From Chloroflexota bacterium (GTDB lineage Bacteria > Chloroflexota > DTOL01 > JACQYG01), in assembly GCA_016208345.1 (NCBI GenBank), contig JACQYG010000003.1, positions 1-6,821 on the forward strand: DNA of 6,821 nucleotides, in the 5' to 3' direction. Shown here in pieces: positions 1 to 5,880 of the stretch (the first letter of the stretch is position 1; every line of letters begins with the position of its first letter). The notes under the pieces are model-generated. The model was not told the DNA's origin and did not search any database. It was given only the letters and a program-made list of their open reading frames with translations. Position numbers and translations under genes: made by a program.

Positions 1-1
1 G

Positions 2-676
2 GTGGCCGTGGGCGGCTACAGCTTCGTGGCCGCAGACATACCGGGGCTCATCGAGGGGGCCCACCGCGGCGCCGGGCTGGGACACGAGTTCCTGAAGCAT
101 ATCCAACGCACCCGGGTGCTGCTGCACGTCCTGGATGGCATTTCCACCGACCCACTGGGAGACTTTCGCACCGTCAACAACGAGATGGCGACCTACGACC
201 CCTCGCTTCCGGACAAGCCCCAGGTGATACTGGTCAATAAGATGGACCTGCCTGAGGCTCGGGAGCGCTGGCCCACGGTGAAAGAACAGTTGACGAGCGA
301 AGGGTTACCCATCTTTGCCATTTCCGCGGCCACGCGAGAGGGACTGCGGGTGCCCCTGGAGCAGGTGGCGAGCCTGCTGCACTCGCTGCCATCCCCGCCG
401 GCAGCGCTGGCCGAGGGCCCGGTGATCCTCCTGAAGCCCCGGGCGCAAGAGGCCTTCACTGTGGAACGGGAGGGCCCGGCCTTCCGGGTGCGGGGCAGCC
501 GGGTGGAACGACTGGTGGCTCGGACTGACCTGGAAAACGAGGAGGCCCGGGAGAGGCTGGATCGCTTGCTCGCCAGGATGGGGGTGACCGTCGCCCTGGA
601 GAAGGCGGGGGTGCGGCCGGGCGACGCCGTGCTGATCGGCAAGTTCGAACTGGAGTGGCAGGGGCGCTATGACTGA
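2..676 (+). CDS. obgE: GTPase Obg (ObgE/CgtA), C-terminal half, cut by window start
   Basis: Ribosome-associated GTPase that acts in late assembly of the large ribosomal subunit and in growth control. The visible 224 residues begin inside the G domain. DIPGLIEGA with the following GAGLGHEFLKHI (residues 12-34) is the G3/switch II region typical of Obg. NKMD (79-82) is the G4 guanine-specificity motif and SAA (108-110) is G5. Residues about 151-219 match the small C-terminal OCT domain, with FRVRG near its start and the GVRPGDAVLIGKFELEW ending typical of the family. Obg proteins are usually about 420 residues or longer, so the glycine-rich Obg fold, the P-loop and switch I lie left of the window. 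The reading frame is open from base 2, so no start can be given. The stop overlaps the start of nadD, which suggests translational coupling. Identification is firm. Confidence 0.96.
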   Translation: MAVGGYSFVAADIPGLIEGAHRGAGLGHEFLKHIQRTRVLLHVLDGISTDPLGDFRTVNNEMATYDPSLPDKPQVILVNKMDLPEARERWPTVKEQLTSEGLPIFAISAATREGLRVPLEQVASLLHSLPSPPAALAEGPVILLKPRAQEAFTVEREGPAFRVRGSRVERLVARTDLENEEARERLDRLLARMGVTVALEKAGVRPGDAVLIGKFELEWQGRYD

Positions 677-1364
677 GCGGCCCAGCCGGCGGGTGGGCAT
701 TATGGGCGGGAGCTTCGACCCCGTACACTACGGGCACCTGGTGGCGGCCCAAGAATGTCTGGCGCGCCTGGGGCTCGACCAGGTGCTCTTCGTACCTGCC
801 GCTCGCTCTCCCCTTAAGCCGGACCGACCTCTCACCGCCGCAGTTCACCGGGTGGCAATGGTGGAGCTGGCCATCGCGGGCAACCCCAGATTCTGCCTTT
901 CCCGGGTAGACCTGGAGCGGCCGGGCCCCTCCTATACCGTGGACATGCTGGCGGCTCTACGCCGGGAGCTGGGCCCGGCGGCAGAGCTTTACCTGATCGT
1001 CGGCATGGACAGCCTACGAGACCTGCCAGCATGGCACCGGCCGCAGGAGATAATCGAGCAATGCCGTCTCGCCGCGGTGCCCCGGCCTGGGGTCCAGTGC
1101 AATATGGACGAGCTGGAGGCCAGGATCCCGGGGGTCAAGGCGGTCCTGAACATGGTCCCCGCCCCGGAGATCGGCATCTCTTCCACCGAGATACAAAGCC
1201 GGGTCCGGGCGGGCCTGCCGATCCGCTACCAGGTGCCCGAGGCGGTGGAGCGATACATCCAGGAACATGGGCTGTACAGGGAAGGCCGAGATGCTGGGGT
1301 GCAGAGGTGCGGAGGAGCAGGGGCGAGCACCCCAACACCTCTACACCCCAGCACCCCTGCTTGA
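669..1364 (+). CDS. nadD: nicotinate-nucleotide adenylyltransferase NadD, with a repeat-encoded C-terminal tail
   Basis: Cytoplasmic enzyme of NAD synthesis; it transfers AMP from ATP to nicotinate mononucleotide to give deamido-NAD. The nucleotidyltransferase signature GGSFDPVHYGHL lies at residues 13-24 and carries the two HxGH-type histidines. SYTVDML (88-94), VGMDSL (111-116) and ISSTEIQSR (170-178) are the other family motifs. The ATG sits 8 bases inside the end of obgE, with an AGGGG stretch just upstream, so the two genes are probably co-translated. The family normally ends soon after the helix seen here as VERYIQEHGLYREG (193-206). Residues from about 208 to 231, rich in Gly, Thr and Pro, do not look like NadD and are encoded by the octamer repeat array at 1294-1359. 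The stop TGA lies just past the array. The original stop was therefore probably lost when the repeat arrived or expanded. The enzyme core is intact. Confidence 0.95.
   Translation: MTERPSRRVGIMGGSFDPVHYGHLVAAQECLARLGLDQVLFVPAARSPLKPDRPLTAAVHRVAMVELAIAGNPRFCLSRVDLERPGPSYTVDMLAALRRELGPAAELYLIVGMDSLRDLPAWHRPQEIIEQCRLAAVPRPGVQCNMDELEARIPGVKAVLNMVPAPEIGISSTEIQSRVRAGLPIRYQVPEAVERYIQEHGLYREGRDAGVQRCGGAGASTPTPLHPSTPA
1294..1359. repeat. inverted array of 8-base units (4 + 4) at the end of nadD
   Basis: Four consecutive 8-base units run from 1294 to 1325: CTGGGGTG, CAGAGGTG, CGGAGGAG and CAGGGGCG. After a two-base AG at 1326-1327, four units in the opposite orientation run from 1328 to 1359: CACCCCAA, CACCTCTA, CACCCCAG and CACCCCTG. 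Read on the minus strand the latter are NNGGGGTG or NNGAGGTG. A common consensus is C-A/T-GGGGTG. The arrangement gives a long hairpin: 1292-1309 pairs with 1336-1353 at 17 of 18 positions (only C1302/A1343 fails) around a 26-base loop. There is no T-run after it, so it is not a standard intrinsic terminator, though it could still slow or stop transcription. I recall similar G-rich short-unit repeats from Chloroflexota intergenic regions, but that is recall, not a search. Confidence 0.8.
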
Positions 1365-1376
1365 AGATGGCCCTGC

Positions 1377-1405
1377 TAGACTTGCCCGGGATTATGTGAT
1401 ACACT
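1377..1405 (+). promoter_or_regulatory. candidate sigma-70-type promoter for the glycan operon
   Basis: A -35-like TAGACT (1377-1382, 4 of 6 to TTGACA) and a -10-like TACACT (1400-1405, 4 of 6 to TATAAT) are separated by 17 bases. TG at 1397-1398 sits one base before the -10, as in an extended -10. Transcription would begin near 1412, leaving about 29 untranslated bases before the TTG start of the RmlD-like gene. It lies after the repeat hairpin in the only AT-richer stretch between nadD and the next gene. Matches are moderate, so this is a prediction. Confidence 0.35.
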
Positions 1406-1440
1406 CTGCCCGAGAACGAGTGGGAGAGCGAGGCACGCCC

Positions 1441-2301
1441 TTGCGCGTCCTGATCACGGGGAGCAAAGGACAGTTGGGCCGGGCTCTGGGCCGGGCCCTG
1501 GCCAAGGAGACCATCTTCAATTTCGACCTCCCAGAGATGGACATCACCGACTACCGGCAGACAAGCCAGGTCATCACCGACCTGCAGCCCGAGGTGGTGA
1601 TCCACTGCGCCGCGTTCACCAACGTGGATGGGTGTGAGACGGACCCCGATACGGCCTACCAGGTAAATGCCCTGGGAACGCAAAACGTCGCCCTGGCCTG
1701 CCAGCGGGCCGGGTCGGCCATGGTGTACATCAGCACCAACGAGGTCTTCGATGGCACCAAGACCGGCCCCTACCTGGAGTTCGATCAGCCGAACCCCATT
1801 AACGCCTACGGGCGGTCCAAGCTGGCAGGGGAACAGTACGTCCAGATGCTCACTCTCAAGTTCTACATCGTCCGTATTTCCTGGCTCTACGGCGAGGGGG
1901 GCGACAACTTCGTGCGCAAGATGATCCGTCGGGCCGACGAGCAGCGTAGCCTGTCCGTGGTGGATGATGAGATCGCCTCTCCCACCTACGCTAAGGACCT
2001 GGCCCAGGCATTGGCCCAGTTAGTCCGGCAACCACAATACGGCATCTACCACCTCACCAATTCCGGCGCTTGCTCCCGCTACGAGTGGGCCCGGGAGATC
2101 ATGTTCCTCACCGGCAGGGAGCATATCCCGGTGAGGCCTATCAGCTCAAAGGAATACGTGCGGGCTTCCCGGCCACCCTTGAACGGCCAATTACGCAACT
2201 ACTGTGCCGAAAAGGCCCTGGGCATCACCCTGCGCCCGTGGAAGGAGGCCCTGGAAGACTTTGTGGTGAGCAACTGGGCCGGGCTTGTGAAAGGGACCTA
2301 G
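1441..2301 (+). CDS. rfbD: dTDP-4-dehydrorhamnose reductase (RmlD/RfbD family), TTG start
   Basis: NAD(P)H-dependent reductase of the short-chain dehydrogenase superfamily. It reduces dTDP-4-keto-L-rhamnose to dTDP-L-rhamnose, the last step in making this sugar donor in the cytoplasm. From the chosen start the protein has 286 residues, the usual family length. Visible motifs are the N-terminal beta strand with glycine-rich GSKGQLG (7-13), CAAFTNVDGCE (56-66), the active-site strand STNEVFDG (98-105) and the catalytic pair Y123/K127 in YGRSK. RISWLYG (145-151) and the C-terminal substrate region RPPLNGQLRN (244-253) are also family-like. The frame is open upstream as far as an ATG at 1267, but that stretch crosses the repeat array and the 3' end of nadD and has no family resemblance. 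TTG 1441 directly begins the Rossmann strand and has GAGG (1430-1433) 7 bases upstream. GTG 1420 is a less likely alternative. STN replaces the common STD. The gene is first in the glycan cluster. Confidence 0.9.
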   Translation: MRVLITGSKGQLGRALGRALAKETIFNFDLPEMDITDYRQTSQVITDLQPEVVIHCAAFTNVDGCETDPDTAYQVNALGTQNVALACQRAGSAMVYISTNEVFDGTKTGPYLEFDQPNPINAYGRSKLAGEQYVQMLTLKFYIVRISWLYGEGGDNFVRKMIRRADEQRSLSVVDDEIASPTYAKDLAQALAQLVRQPQYGIYHLTNSGACSRYEWAREIMFLTGREHIPVRPISSKEYVRASRPPLNGQLRNYCAEKALGITLRPWKEALEDFVVSNWAGLVKGT

Positions 2302-2304
2302 CCC

Positions 2305-3252
2305 ATGCCACCGCTGGTCTCCGTGATCATCCCCAACTGGAACGGCGAGAGGCACCTGCCGGCTTGCCTGGACTCGCTCTGCCGCCAGACCTATGACCAC
2401 CGGGAGGTCATCGTCGTGGACAACGCCTCCTCCGATGGGTCGGTGGCCTTGATGGAAAGAGGGTATCCCCAGGTCAAGATTGTCAGGCTACCGGTCAATC
2501 GGGGCTTTGCCGGCGGGGCGAACGAGGGGATCCGGGCTGCCCAGGGAGACGTCATCGCCCTCTTGAACAATGATGCCGAGGCCGACCCGAACTGGCTGGC
2601 GGAGTTGGTCGCTGCCCTGAGCCAACACCCCGAGGCGGGGATGGCCGCCTCTAAAATGCTCCTCTACGATCGGCGGGACGTCATCAACTCGGCGGGGGAC
2701 TTCTACGGCTCGGACGGCGTGCCCGGAAATCGAGGGGTATGGCAGCGGGATTCCGGGCAGTACCAGCAGGAGGAGTGGGTGTTCGGGCCCTGCGGCGGCG
2801 CAGCAGCCTACCGCCGCACGCTGCTCGACCAGGTGGGCCTCCTGGATGAGGCCTTCTTCTTCTCCGTGGAGGACGTGGACCTGGCCTGGCGGGCTCAGTT
2901 GGCCGGCTATCGCTGCATCTACGTGCCCAGGGCGGTGGTCTATCACAAGCTGAGCGCCACCGGGGGAGGCCCCACCGCCAGCTACTACTGCGGCCGGAAC
3001 TTCATTTACGTATTGGCAAAAGACGTGCCCGCGAGCCTGCTCCGAAAGCACTGGCCGGCGATGGTCAGGGCTCAGCTCCGCTTGGCCTGGGAGTCATTCC
3101 TGCATTTTCGAGAGGCGGCGGCTCGGGCCCGGCTACGGGGCCAGCTGACCGGATTATTGCACGTGCCCAGGCTCTTGAAGGCCCGGCGAGATGTACAGGC
3201 AAGCAAACGGGTCTCTGACGAGTACCTGGAGACGATCCTTTCCAGGGGATAG
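2305..3252 (+). CDS. GT2 family glycosyltransferase, WbbL/rhamnosyltransferase-like
   Basis: Inverting GT-A glycosyltransferase that would transfer a sugar from a nucleotide donor to a growing lipid-linked glycan at the cytoplasmic face. The 315-residue protein begins with SVIIPNWNGE (6-15), followed by VVDNASSDGS (37-46), which binds the nucleotide. LNND (87-90) fills the place of the metal-binding DxD. GPCGGAAAYRR (161-171) precedes the DEAFFFSVEDVDLAWR block (181-196), where ED at 189-190 is the likely catalytic base region; YHK (213-215) follows. This pattern is that of the COG1216 group, which includes WbbL-type rhamnosyltransferases. Its position 3 bases after the RmlD-like gene makes dTDP-rhamnose a plausible donor, but donor and acceptor are inferred from context only. 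AAAGGGA (2290-2296) is a good ribosome binding site 8 bases before the ATG. No obvious membrane span is present; the C-terminal 80 residues are helical and basic, as expected of a membrane-peripheral enzyme. Confidence 0.88.
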   Translation: MPPLVSVIIPNWNGERHLPACLDSLCRQTYDHREVIVVDNASSDGSVALMERGYPQVKIVRLPVNRGFAGGANEGIRAAQGDVIALLNNDAEADPNWLAELVAALSQHPEAGMAASKMLLYDRRDVINSAGDFYGSDGVPGNRGVWQRDSGQYQQEEWVFGPCGGAAAYRRTLLDQVGLLDEAFFFSVEDVDLAWRAQLAGYRCIYVPRAVVYHKLSATGGGPTASYYCGRNFIYVLAKDVPASLLRKHWPAMVRAQLRLAWESFLHFREAAARARLRGQLTGLLHVPRLLKARRDVQASKRVSDEYLETILSRG

Positions 3253-3259
3253 AGGGAGG
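3253..3259 (+). promoter_or_regulatory. ribosome binding site that fixes the GTG start at 3269
   Basis: AGGGAGG lies immediately after the TAG of the upstream GT2 gene and 9 bases before GTG 3269. It supports that start over the in-frame ATG at 3191, which lies inside the upstream gene and would add 26 residues with no family resemblance. Confidence 0.7.
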
Positions 3260-3268
3260 CTGGCCCAG

Positions 3269-4033
3269 GTGGGAGGTGGCACCGTCGAAGAGCGCCCTTA
3301 TTTGACCATAGTCATCCCGGTGTACAACGAGTCCAGGCGGCTCCCCGAGAACCTGCCGAAGGTTGTGGCATACCTGGAAGGGCAGACCTATCCCTGGGAG
3401 ATCATCATAGTGGACGACGGCAGCGAGGACGACACGGCCGACATCGCCGAGGGCTTCCAGCGAGAGGAGCAGCGCATCTCGCTCTTAAAGAATCCCCATC
3501 AGGGAAAGGCCTACGCCGTGCGTACCGGCGTCCTGGCGGCCCGCGGGGAGAACGTCTTTCACTGCGACGTGGACCTATCCATGCCCATCCAGGAACTGGG
3601 CAAGCTCTTGCCTCCCCTGAGCGGCGGGTATGACCTATCGATCGGCTCCCGGACCGTCCGCCACAATTTCCCGTGGCATCGTCGCCTGATGAGTTGGGGG
3701 TTCAGGCAGATCGTCCGCCTTTTCATCGGGGCAGGATTCAAGGATACCCAGTGCGGCTTCAAGTGCTATCGCACCGAGGCGGCCAAAGACCTCTTCAACC
3801 GCACCAGGCTCTACAGCGTGGCCGGCGCCACGGTGAAGGGCCCGGCGGTCACCGGGTTCGACGTTGAGGTCCTTTTCCTGGCGGTCAAAAGGGGTTACAA
3901 GGTCAAGGAGGTCCCGGTGGAATGGTACTACTCCCGGGACAGCAAGGTCAACCCCATCAAGGATAGCCTGCGCAATCTCCGCGATGTGCTCCAGGTGCGC
4001 CTGAACGATTGGCGGGGCCTTTATGACAAGTAG
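3269..4033 (+). CDS. polyprenyl-phosphate glycosyltransferase, Alg5/DPM1-like (GT2), GTG start
   Basis: Likely transfers a hexose (glucose in Alg5, mannose in DPM1) from a nucleotide sugar to a polyprenyl phosphate, producing a lipid-linked donor for enzymes on the other side of the membrane. With the GTG start the protein has 254 residues. Motifs in order are IVIPVYNESRRLPENL (14-29), VDDGSEDDTA (48-57) and the GKAYAVRTG helix (79-87). The metal site DVDLSMP (100-106, D100 and D102) is followed by GSR (126-128), DTQCGFKCYR (159-168) and GFDVEVLFLAVKRG (196-209). The tail VPVEWYYSRDSKVNP is typical of the Alg5-like bacterial branch. No C-terminal transmembrane pair is present, so it is a peripheral enzyme. 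It sits 16 bases after one glycosyltransferase and overlaps by 11 bases a multi-pass membrane protein that probably consumes its product. The family is clear; the exact sugar cannot be read from sequence. Confidence 0.88.
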   Translation: MGGGTVEERPYLTIVIPVYNESRRLPENLPKVVAYLEGQTYPWEIIIVDDGSEDDTADIAEGFQREEQRISLLKNPHQGKAYAVRTGVLAARGENVFHCDVDLSMPIQELGKLLPPLSGGYDLSIGSRTVRHNFPWHRRLMSWGFRQIVRLFIGAGFKDTQCGFKCYRTEAAKDLFNRTRLYSVAGATVKGPAVTGFDVEVLFLAVKRGYKVKEVPVEWYYSRDSKVNPIKDSLRNLRDVLQVRLNDWRGLYDK

Positions 4034-5438
4034 GCTCGCCCTGGCCGGGCTGGTGGCGGTCTATCTCATCCTGGGAACCGCCTACGCCGTGGGCACCCCC
4101 AAGTGGGAGACCCCGGACGAGCCGGCCCATTACAACTACATCAAACACCTGGCCACCGCCGGCCAACTACCGATCCTGCAAGCAGGAGACTACAATGCCG
4201 GGGAACTGGAGCGCCTTAAAGCAGCCAAGTTCCCCGACGGCATGTCGGTTGACGGGGTGCGCTACGAGTTCCACCAGCCCCCGCTCTTCTACCTCCTGGC
4301 CCTGCCCGTGTACAGGGCATCAGAAGCCCTCCCGCTGAACTATCAGGTGATCCTCCTGCGTCTGCTCTCCGTCCTCCTGGGGGCCTTGGTGCTGGTGACG
4401 GCCTACACCACGGCCAGGGAGATCTTCCCCGACAGGGAGGCCTACGCCCTGGGCACGGCGGCCTTCGCCGCCACGGTGCCCATGCACATCGCCATGACCG
4501 CGGCGGTGAACAACGACACCTTGGCCGAGCTGGTGCTATCGGCGCTGGTGCTCTTCTCGATCAAGAGGCTGAAAGGCGAAATACCCGTTCGACGTTACGT
4601 GGTAGTAACGGGGCTGCTTTTCGGCCTGGGGCTTTTGACCAAGGTGACCGTGTACGTGGCGGCAGCGATCATGGCCGCCGCCGAGGCCGGGCGCTGGTGG
4701 ACTGGCAAGAGGGACCTCCGGCAGTCGGCGGGTACCCTGGCAGGCATTTTCGCCCTGAGCCTGGCCATCGGCGGGTGGTGGTTCTGGCGCAACGCCCAAG
4801 TCTACGGCGACTTCGACCTCCTGGGCCGTGCCCGCCACGACCTGGTGGTGACGGGCCAGCCCCGGACGGTGCTGGGCTTTCCGGCGGCGGTGAAGTTCGT
4901 CACGGTGACCTTTAAGAGCTTCTGGGCACAGTTCGGGTGGATGGGGCTTTTGGTGGACAACCGGATGTATCTGGCGCTCTTCTTGCTGTGTGCCCTAGCC
5001 TCCCTTGGCCTGATCATCTACCTGGTAAGGCGTTTCGCTGGGCTGTCCTCGATGCAGAAATGGGGGTTGGGGCTCCTGGCTTTGAGCTTTCTCTTGATCT
5101 TCGGCGGGGTGGTGCAGTACAATCTGACCGTCGACCAGTCCCAGGGGCGGTATCTTTTCCCGGCGATCATACCCCTGGGCCTGTTCTTCATCGTCGGACT
5201 GGATGAGCTATTCTCCCGGCCCTTGCTTTTCCTGATGGCCCAGATACTGGGCTGGCTCTGGATTGCCTGGCAGGCCCGGGCCCGCTCGCTTTTGGCGGTA
5301 GGGGCAGGAGGAACCGTCGTTTTCACCGCCATCGCCTGGCTGGAAAAGAAGATGGCATTTGCCTTGCTCTACCTGGCACTCCTGGCGCTGGACGTGATCT
5401 GCCTGGTGCGATTTATCATTCCCTATTTTGCCGGGTGA
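4023..5438 (+). CDS. multi-pass membrane protein, GT-C glycosyltransferase type (DUF2142/PMT-like)
   Basis: Probable integral-membrane glycosyltransferase that uses a lipid-phosphate sugar at the outer face. The 471 residues hold about 10 to 12 hydrophobic spans, the first at about 5-23. The loop after it is about 60 residues long and begins with PDEPAHYNYI (31-40). An acidic DE pair in the first external loop is the catalytic signature of GT-C enzymes. EFHQPPLFYLL (82-92) is another recurring element of the class, followed by NNDT (163-166) and WRNAQVYGD (255-263, compare RN..YGD in PMT and DUF2142 proteins). QGRYLFP (374-380) is strongly reminiscent of DUF2142. The start ATG overlaps the upstream synthase gene by 11 bases, implying coupled translation and a shared pathway. 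The acceptor could be a glycan, lipid or protein and is unknown. No catalytic residue looks missing, but I cannot separate DUF2142 from GT39-like families by eye. Confidence 0.78.
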   Translation: MTSRLALAGLVAVYLILGTAYAVGTPKWETPDEPAHYNYIKHLATAGQLPILQAGDYNAGELERLKAAKFPDGMSVDGVRYEFHQPPLFYLLALPVYRASEALPLNYQVILLRLLSVLLGALVLVTAYTTAREIFPDREAYALGTAAFAATVPMHIAMTAAVNNDTLAELVLSALVLFSIKRLKGEIPVRRYVVVTGLLFGLGLLTKVTVYVAAAIMAAAEAGRWWTGKRDLRQSAGTLAGIFALSLAIGGWWFWRNAQVYGDFDLLGRARHDLVVTGQPRTVLGFPAAVKFVTVTFKSFWAQFGWMGLLVDNRMYLALFLLCALASLGLIIYLVRRFAGLSSMQKWGLGLLALSFLLIFGGVVQYNLTVDQSQGRYLFPAIIPLGLFFIVGLDELFSRPLLFLMAQILGWLWIAWQARARSLLAVGAGGTVVFTAIAWLEKKMAFALLYLALLALDVICLVRFIIPYFAG

Positions 5439-5462
5439 GCCCGTTCGGTCACGTAGTCACTT

Positions 5463-5510
5463 TAGAAACCAGGTTTCCCCTTCTTGGCTTGGCCAGAAAC
5501 CTGGTTTCTA
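5463..5510. repeat. paired palindromes GAAACC-N-GGTTTC forming a 15-bp inverted repeat
   Basis: TAGAAACCAGGTTTC (5463-5477) and GAAACCTGGTTTCTA (5496-5510) are perfect reverse complements over 15 bases with an 18-base spacer. Each arm is itself a palindrome, 6 bases each side of one central base (centres 5471 and 5502, 31 bases apart, close to three helical turns). The spacer contains a smaller TGGC/GCCA stem. The structure can form a strong hairpin at the end of the glycan operon, but no T-run follows, so terminator function is uncertain. It could equally be an operator pair for the next gene or a dispersed intergenic repeat. The rest of the 5439-5535 gap shows only the ribosome binding site at 5523-5529. 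Confidence 0.8.
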
Positions 5511-5522
5511 GGCCTCATTCGT

Positions 5523-5529
5523 GGGAGGT
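5523..5529 (+). promoter_or_regulatory. ribosome binding site for the TrmO-like gene
   Basis: GGGAGGT lies 6 bases before ATG 5536. This is near-ideal spacing and selects ATG 5536 over the in-frame GTG at 5521, which would lie upstream of the site itself. Confidence 0.75.
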
Positions 5530-5535
5530 CCAAAG

Positions 5536-5880
5536 ATGGTCAGGGTAGACCAGAAGGGCGCCATCTGTCTGGAAGCCATAGGGGTTGTCGAAAACGAGGT
5601 CACGGAATTTCGAGATTGGGGCTGGGAAGATGTGGAGTCACGGCTGGTCATTGCAGAAAGGTGGGCGCCGGCCCTGGATGGGCTGGAGGAGTTCTCTCAC
5701 GTCATGGTGATCTTCTGGCTCCACCGGGTACCGGAGGACAAGAGGGCGATCATGAAGATCCGCCCCAAGGACCGACGGGATATGCCCCTTCTGGGCGTTT
5801 TTGCCACCCATACCCAGTACCGGCCCAACCCGCTGGCCGTCTCCACCGTGCGGCTGTGGAACGCCGGGAGAACGTCTTAA
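5536..5880 (+). CDS. trmO: TrmO/TsaA-family tRNA methyltransferase-like protein, truncated by a frameshift
   Basis: The TrmO family (UPF0066, YaeB/TsaA) uses S-adenosylmethionine to N6-methylate t6A at position 37 of tRNA, best known for threonine tRNA. The 114 residues visible in this frame include the opening strand LEAIGVVEN (12-20), the central region with GLEEFSHVMVIFWLHR (49-64) and the hallmark GVFATHTQYRPNPLAVSTVRL (87-107), whose RPNP is the most conserved element. The frame then runs off the family at WNAGRTS and stops at 5880. The missing C-terminal third is present immediately downstream in the -1 frame (5856-5996). Joined at codon L107 (5854-5856) the two parts give about 153 residues, a normal size for single-domain members. 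The family match is strong; the exact substrate is not proven. As written the gene should be non-functional, unless the missing base is a sequencing or assembly error. Confidence 0.82.
   Translation: MVRVDQKGAICLEAIGVVENEVTEFRDWGWEDVESRLVIAERWAPALDGLEEFSHVMVIFWLHRVPEDKRAIMKIRPKDRRDMPLLGVFATHTQYRPNPLAVSTVRLWNAGRTS

Noticed and set aside
456..848. Minus-strand open frame across the obgE/nadD junction
   Set aside because: Its Arg/Pro/Gly-rich translation is typical of antisense shadows in GC-rich DNA, and both plus-strand genes there are well supported.
1292..1365. Classical intrinsic terminator or CRISPR array
   Set aside because: The hairpin has a 26-base loop and no T-run, and the units are only 8 bases with no spacers, so neither description fits.
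1267..1440. N-terminal extension of the RmlD-like protein from ATG 1267
   Set aside because: The added residues come from the end of nadD and the octamer array read in another frame, have no family resemblance, and precede the natural first beta strand at 1441.
2488..3051. Minus-strand open frame inside the WbbL-like gene
   Set aside because: It is fully antisense to a confidently recognised glycosyltransferase and shows no recognisable motif.
3191..3268. N-terminal extension of the Alg5-like protein from ATG 3191
   Set aside because: It overlaps the upstream GT2 gene by 62 bases, has no family resemblance, and a strong ribosome binding site favours GTG 3269.
5484..5855. Open frame leading into the C-terminal TrmO segment as one separate gene
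   Set aside because: The part before 5856 is low-quality Arg/Gly/Pro-rich translation, starts inside the palindrome region, and is a shadow of the true TrmO frame; only the part after 5856 resembles a protein family.
5848..5862. Programmed -1 ribosomal frameshift site in the TrmO-like gene
   Set aside because: The junction CGG CTG TGG has no slippery heptamer and I see no obvious stimulatory stem just downstream; a one-base loss explains it more simply.
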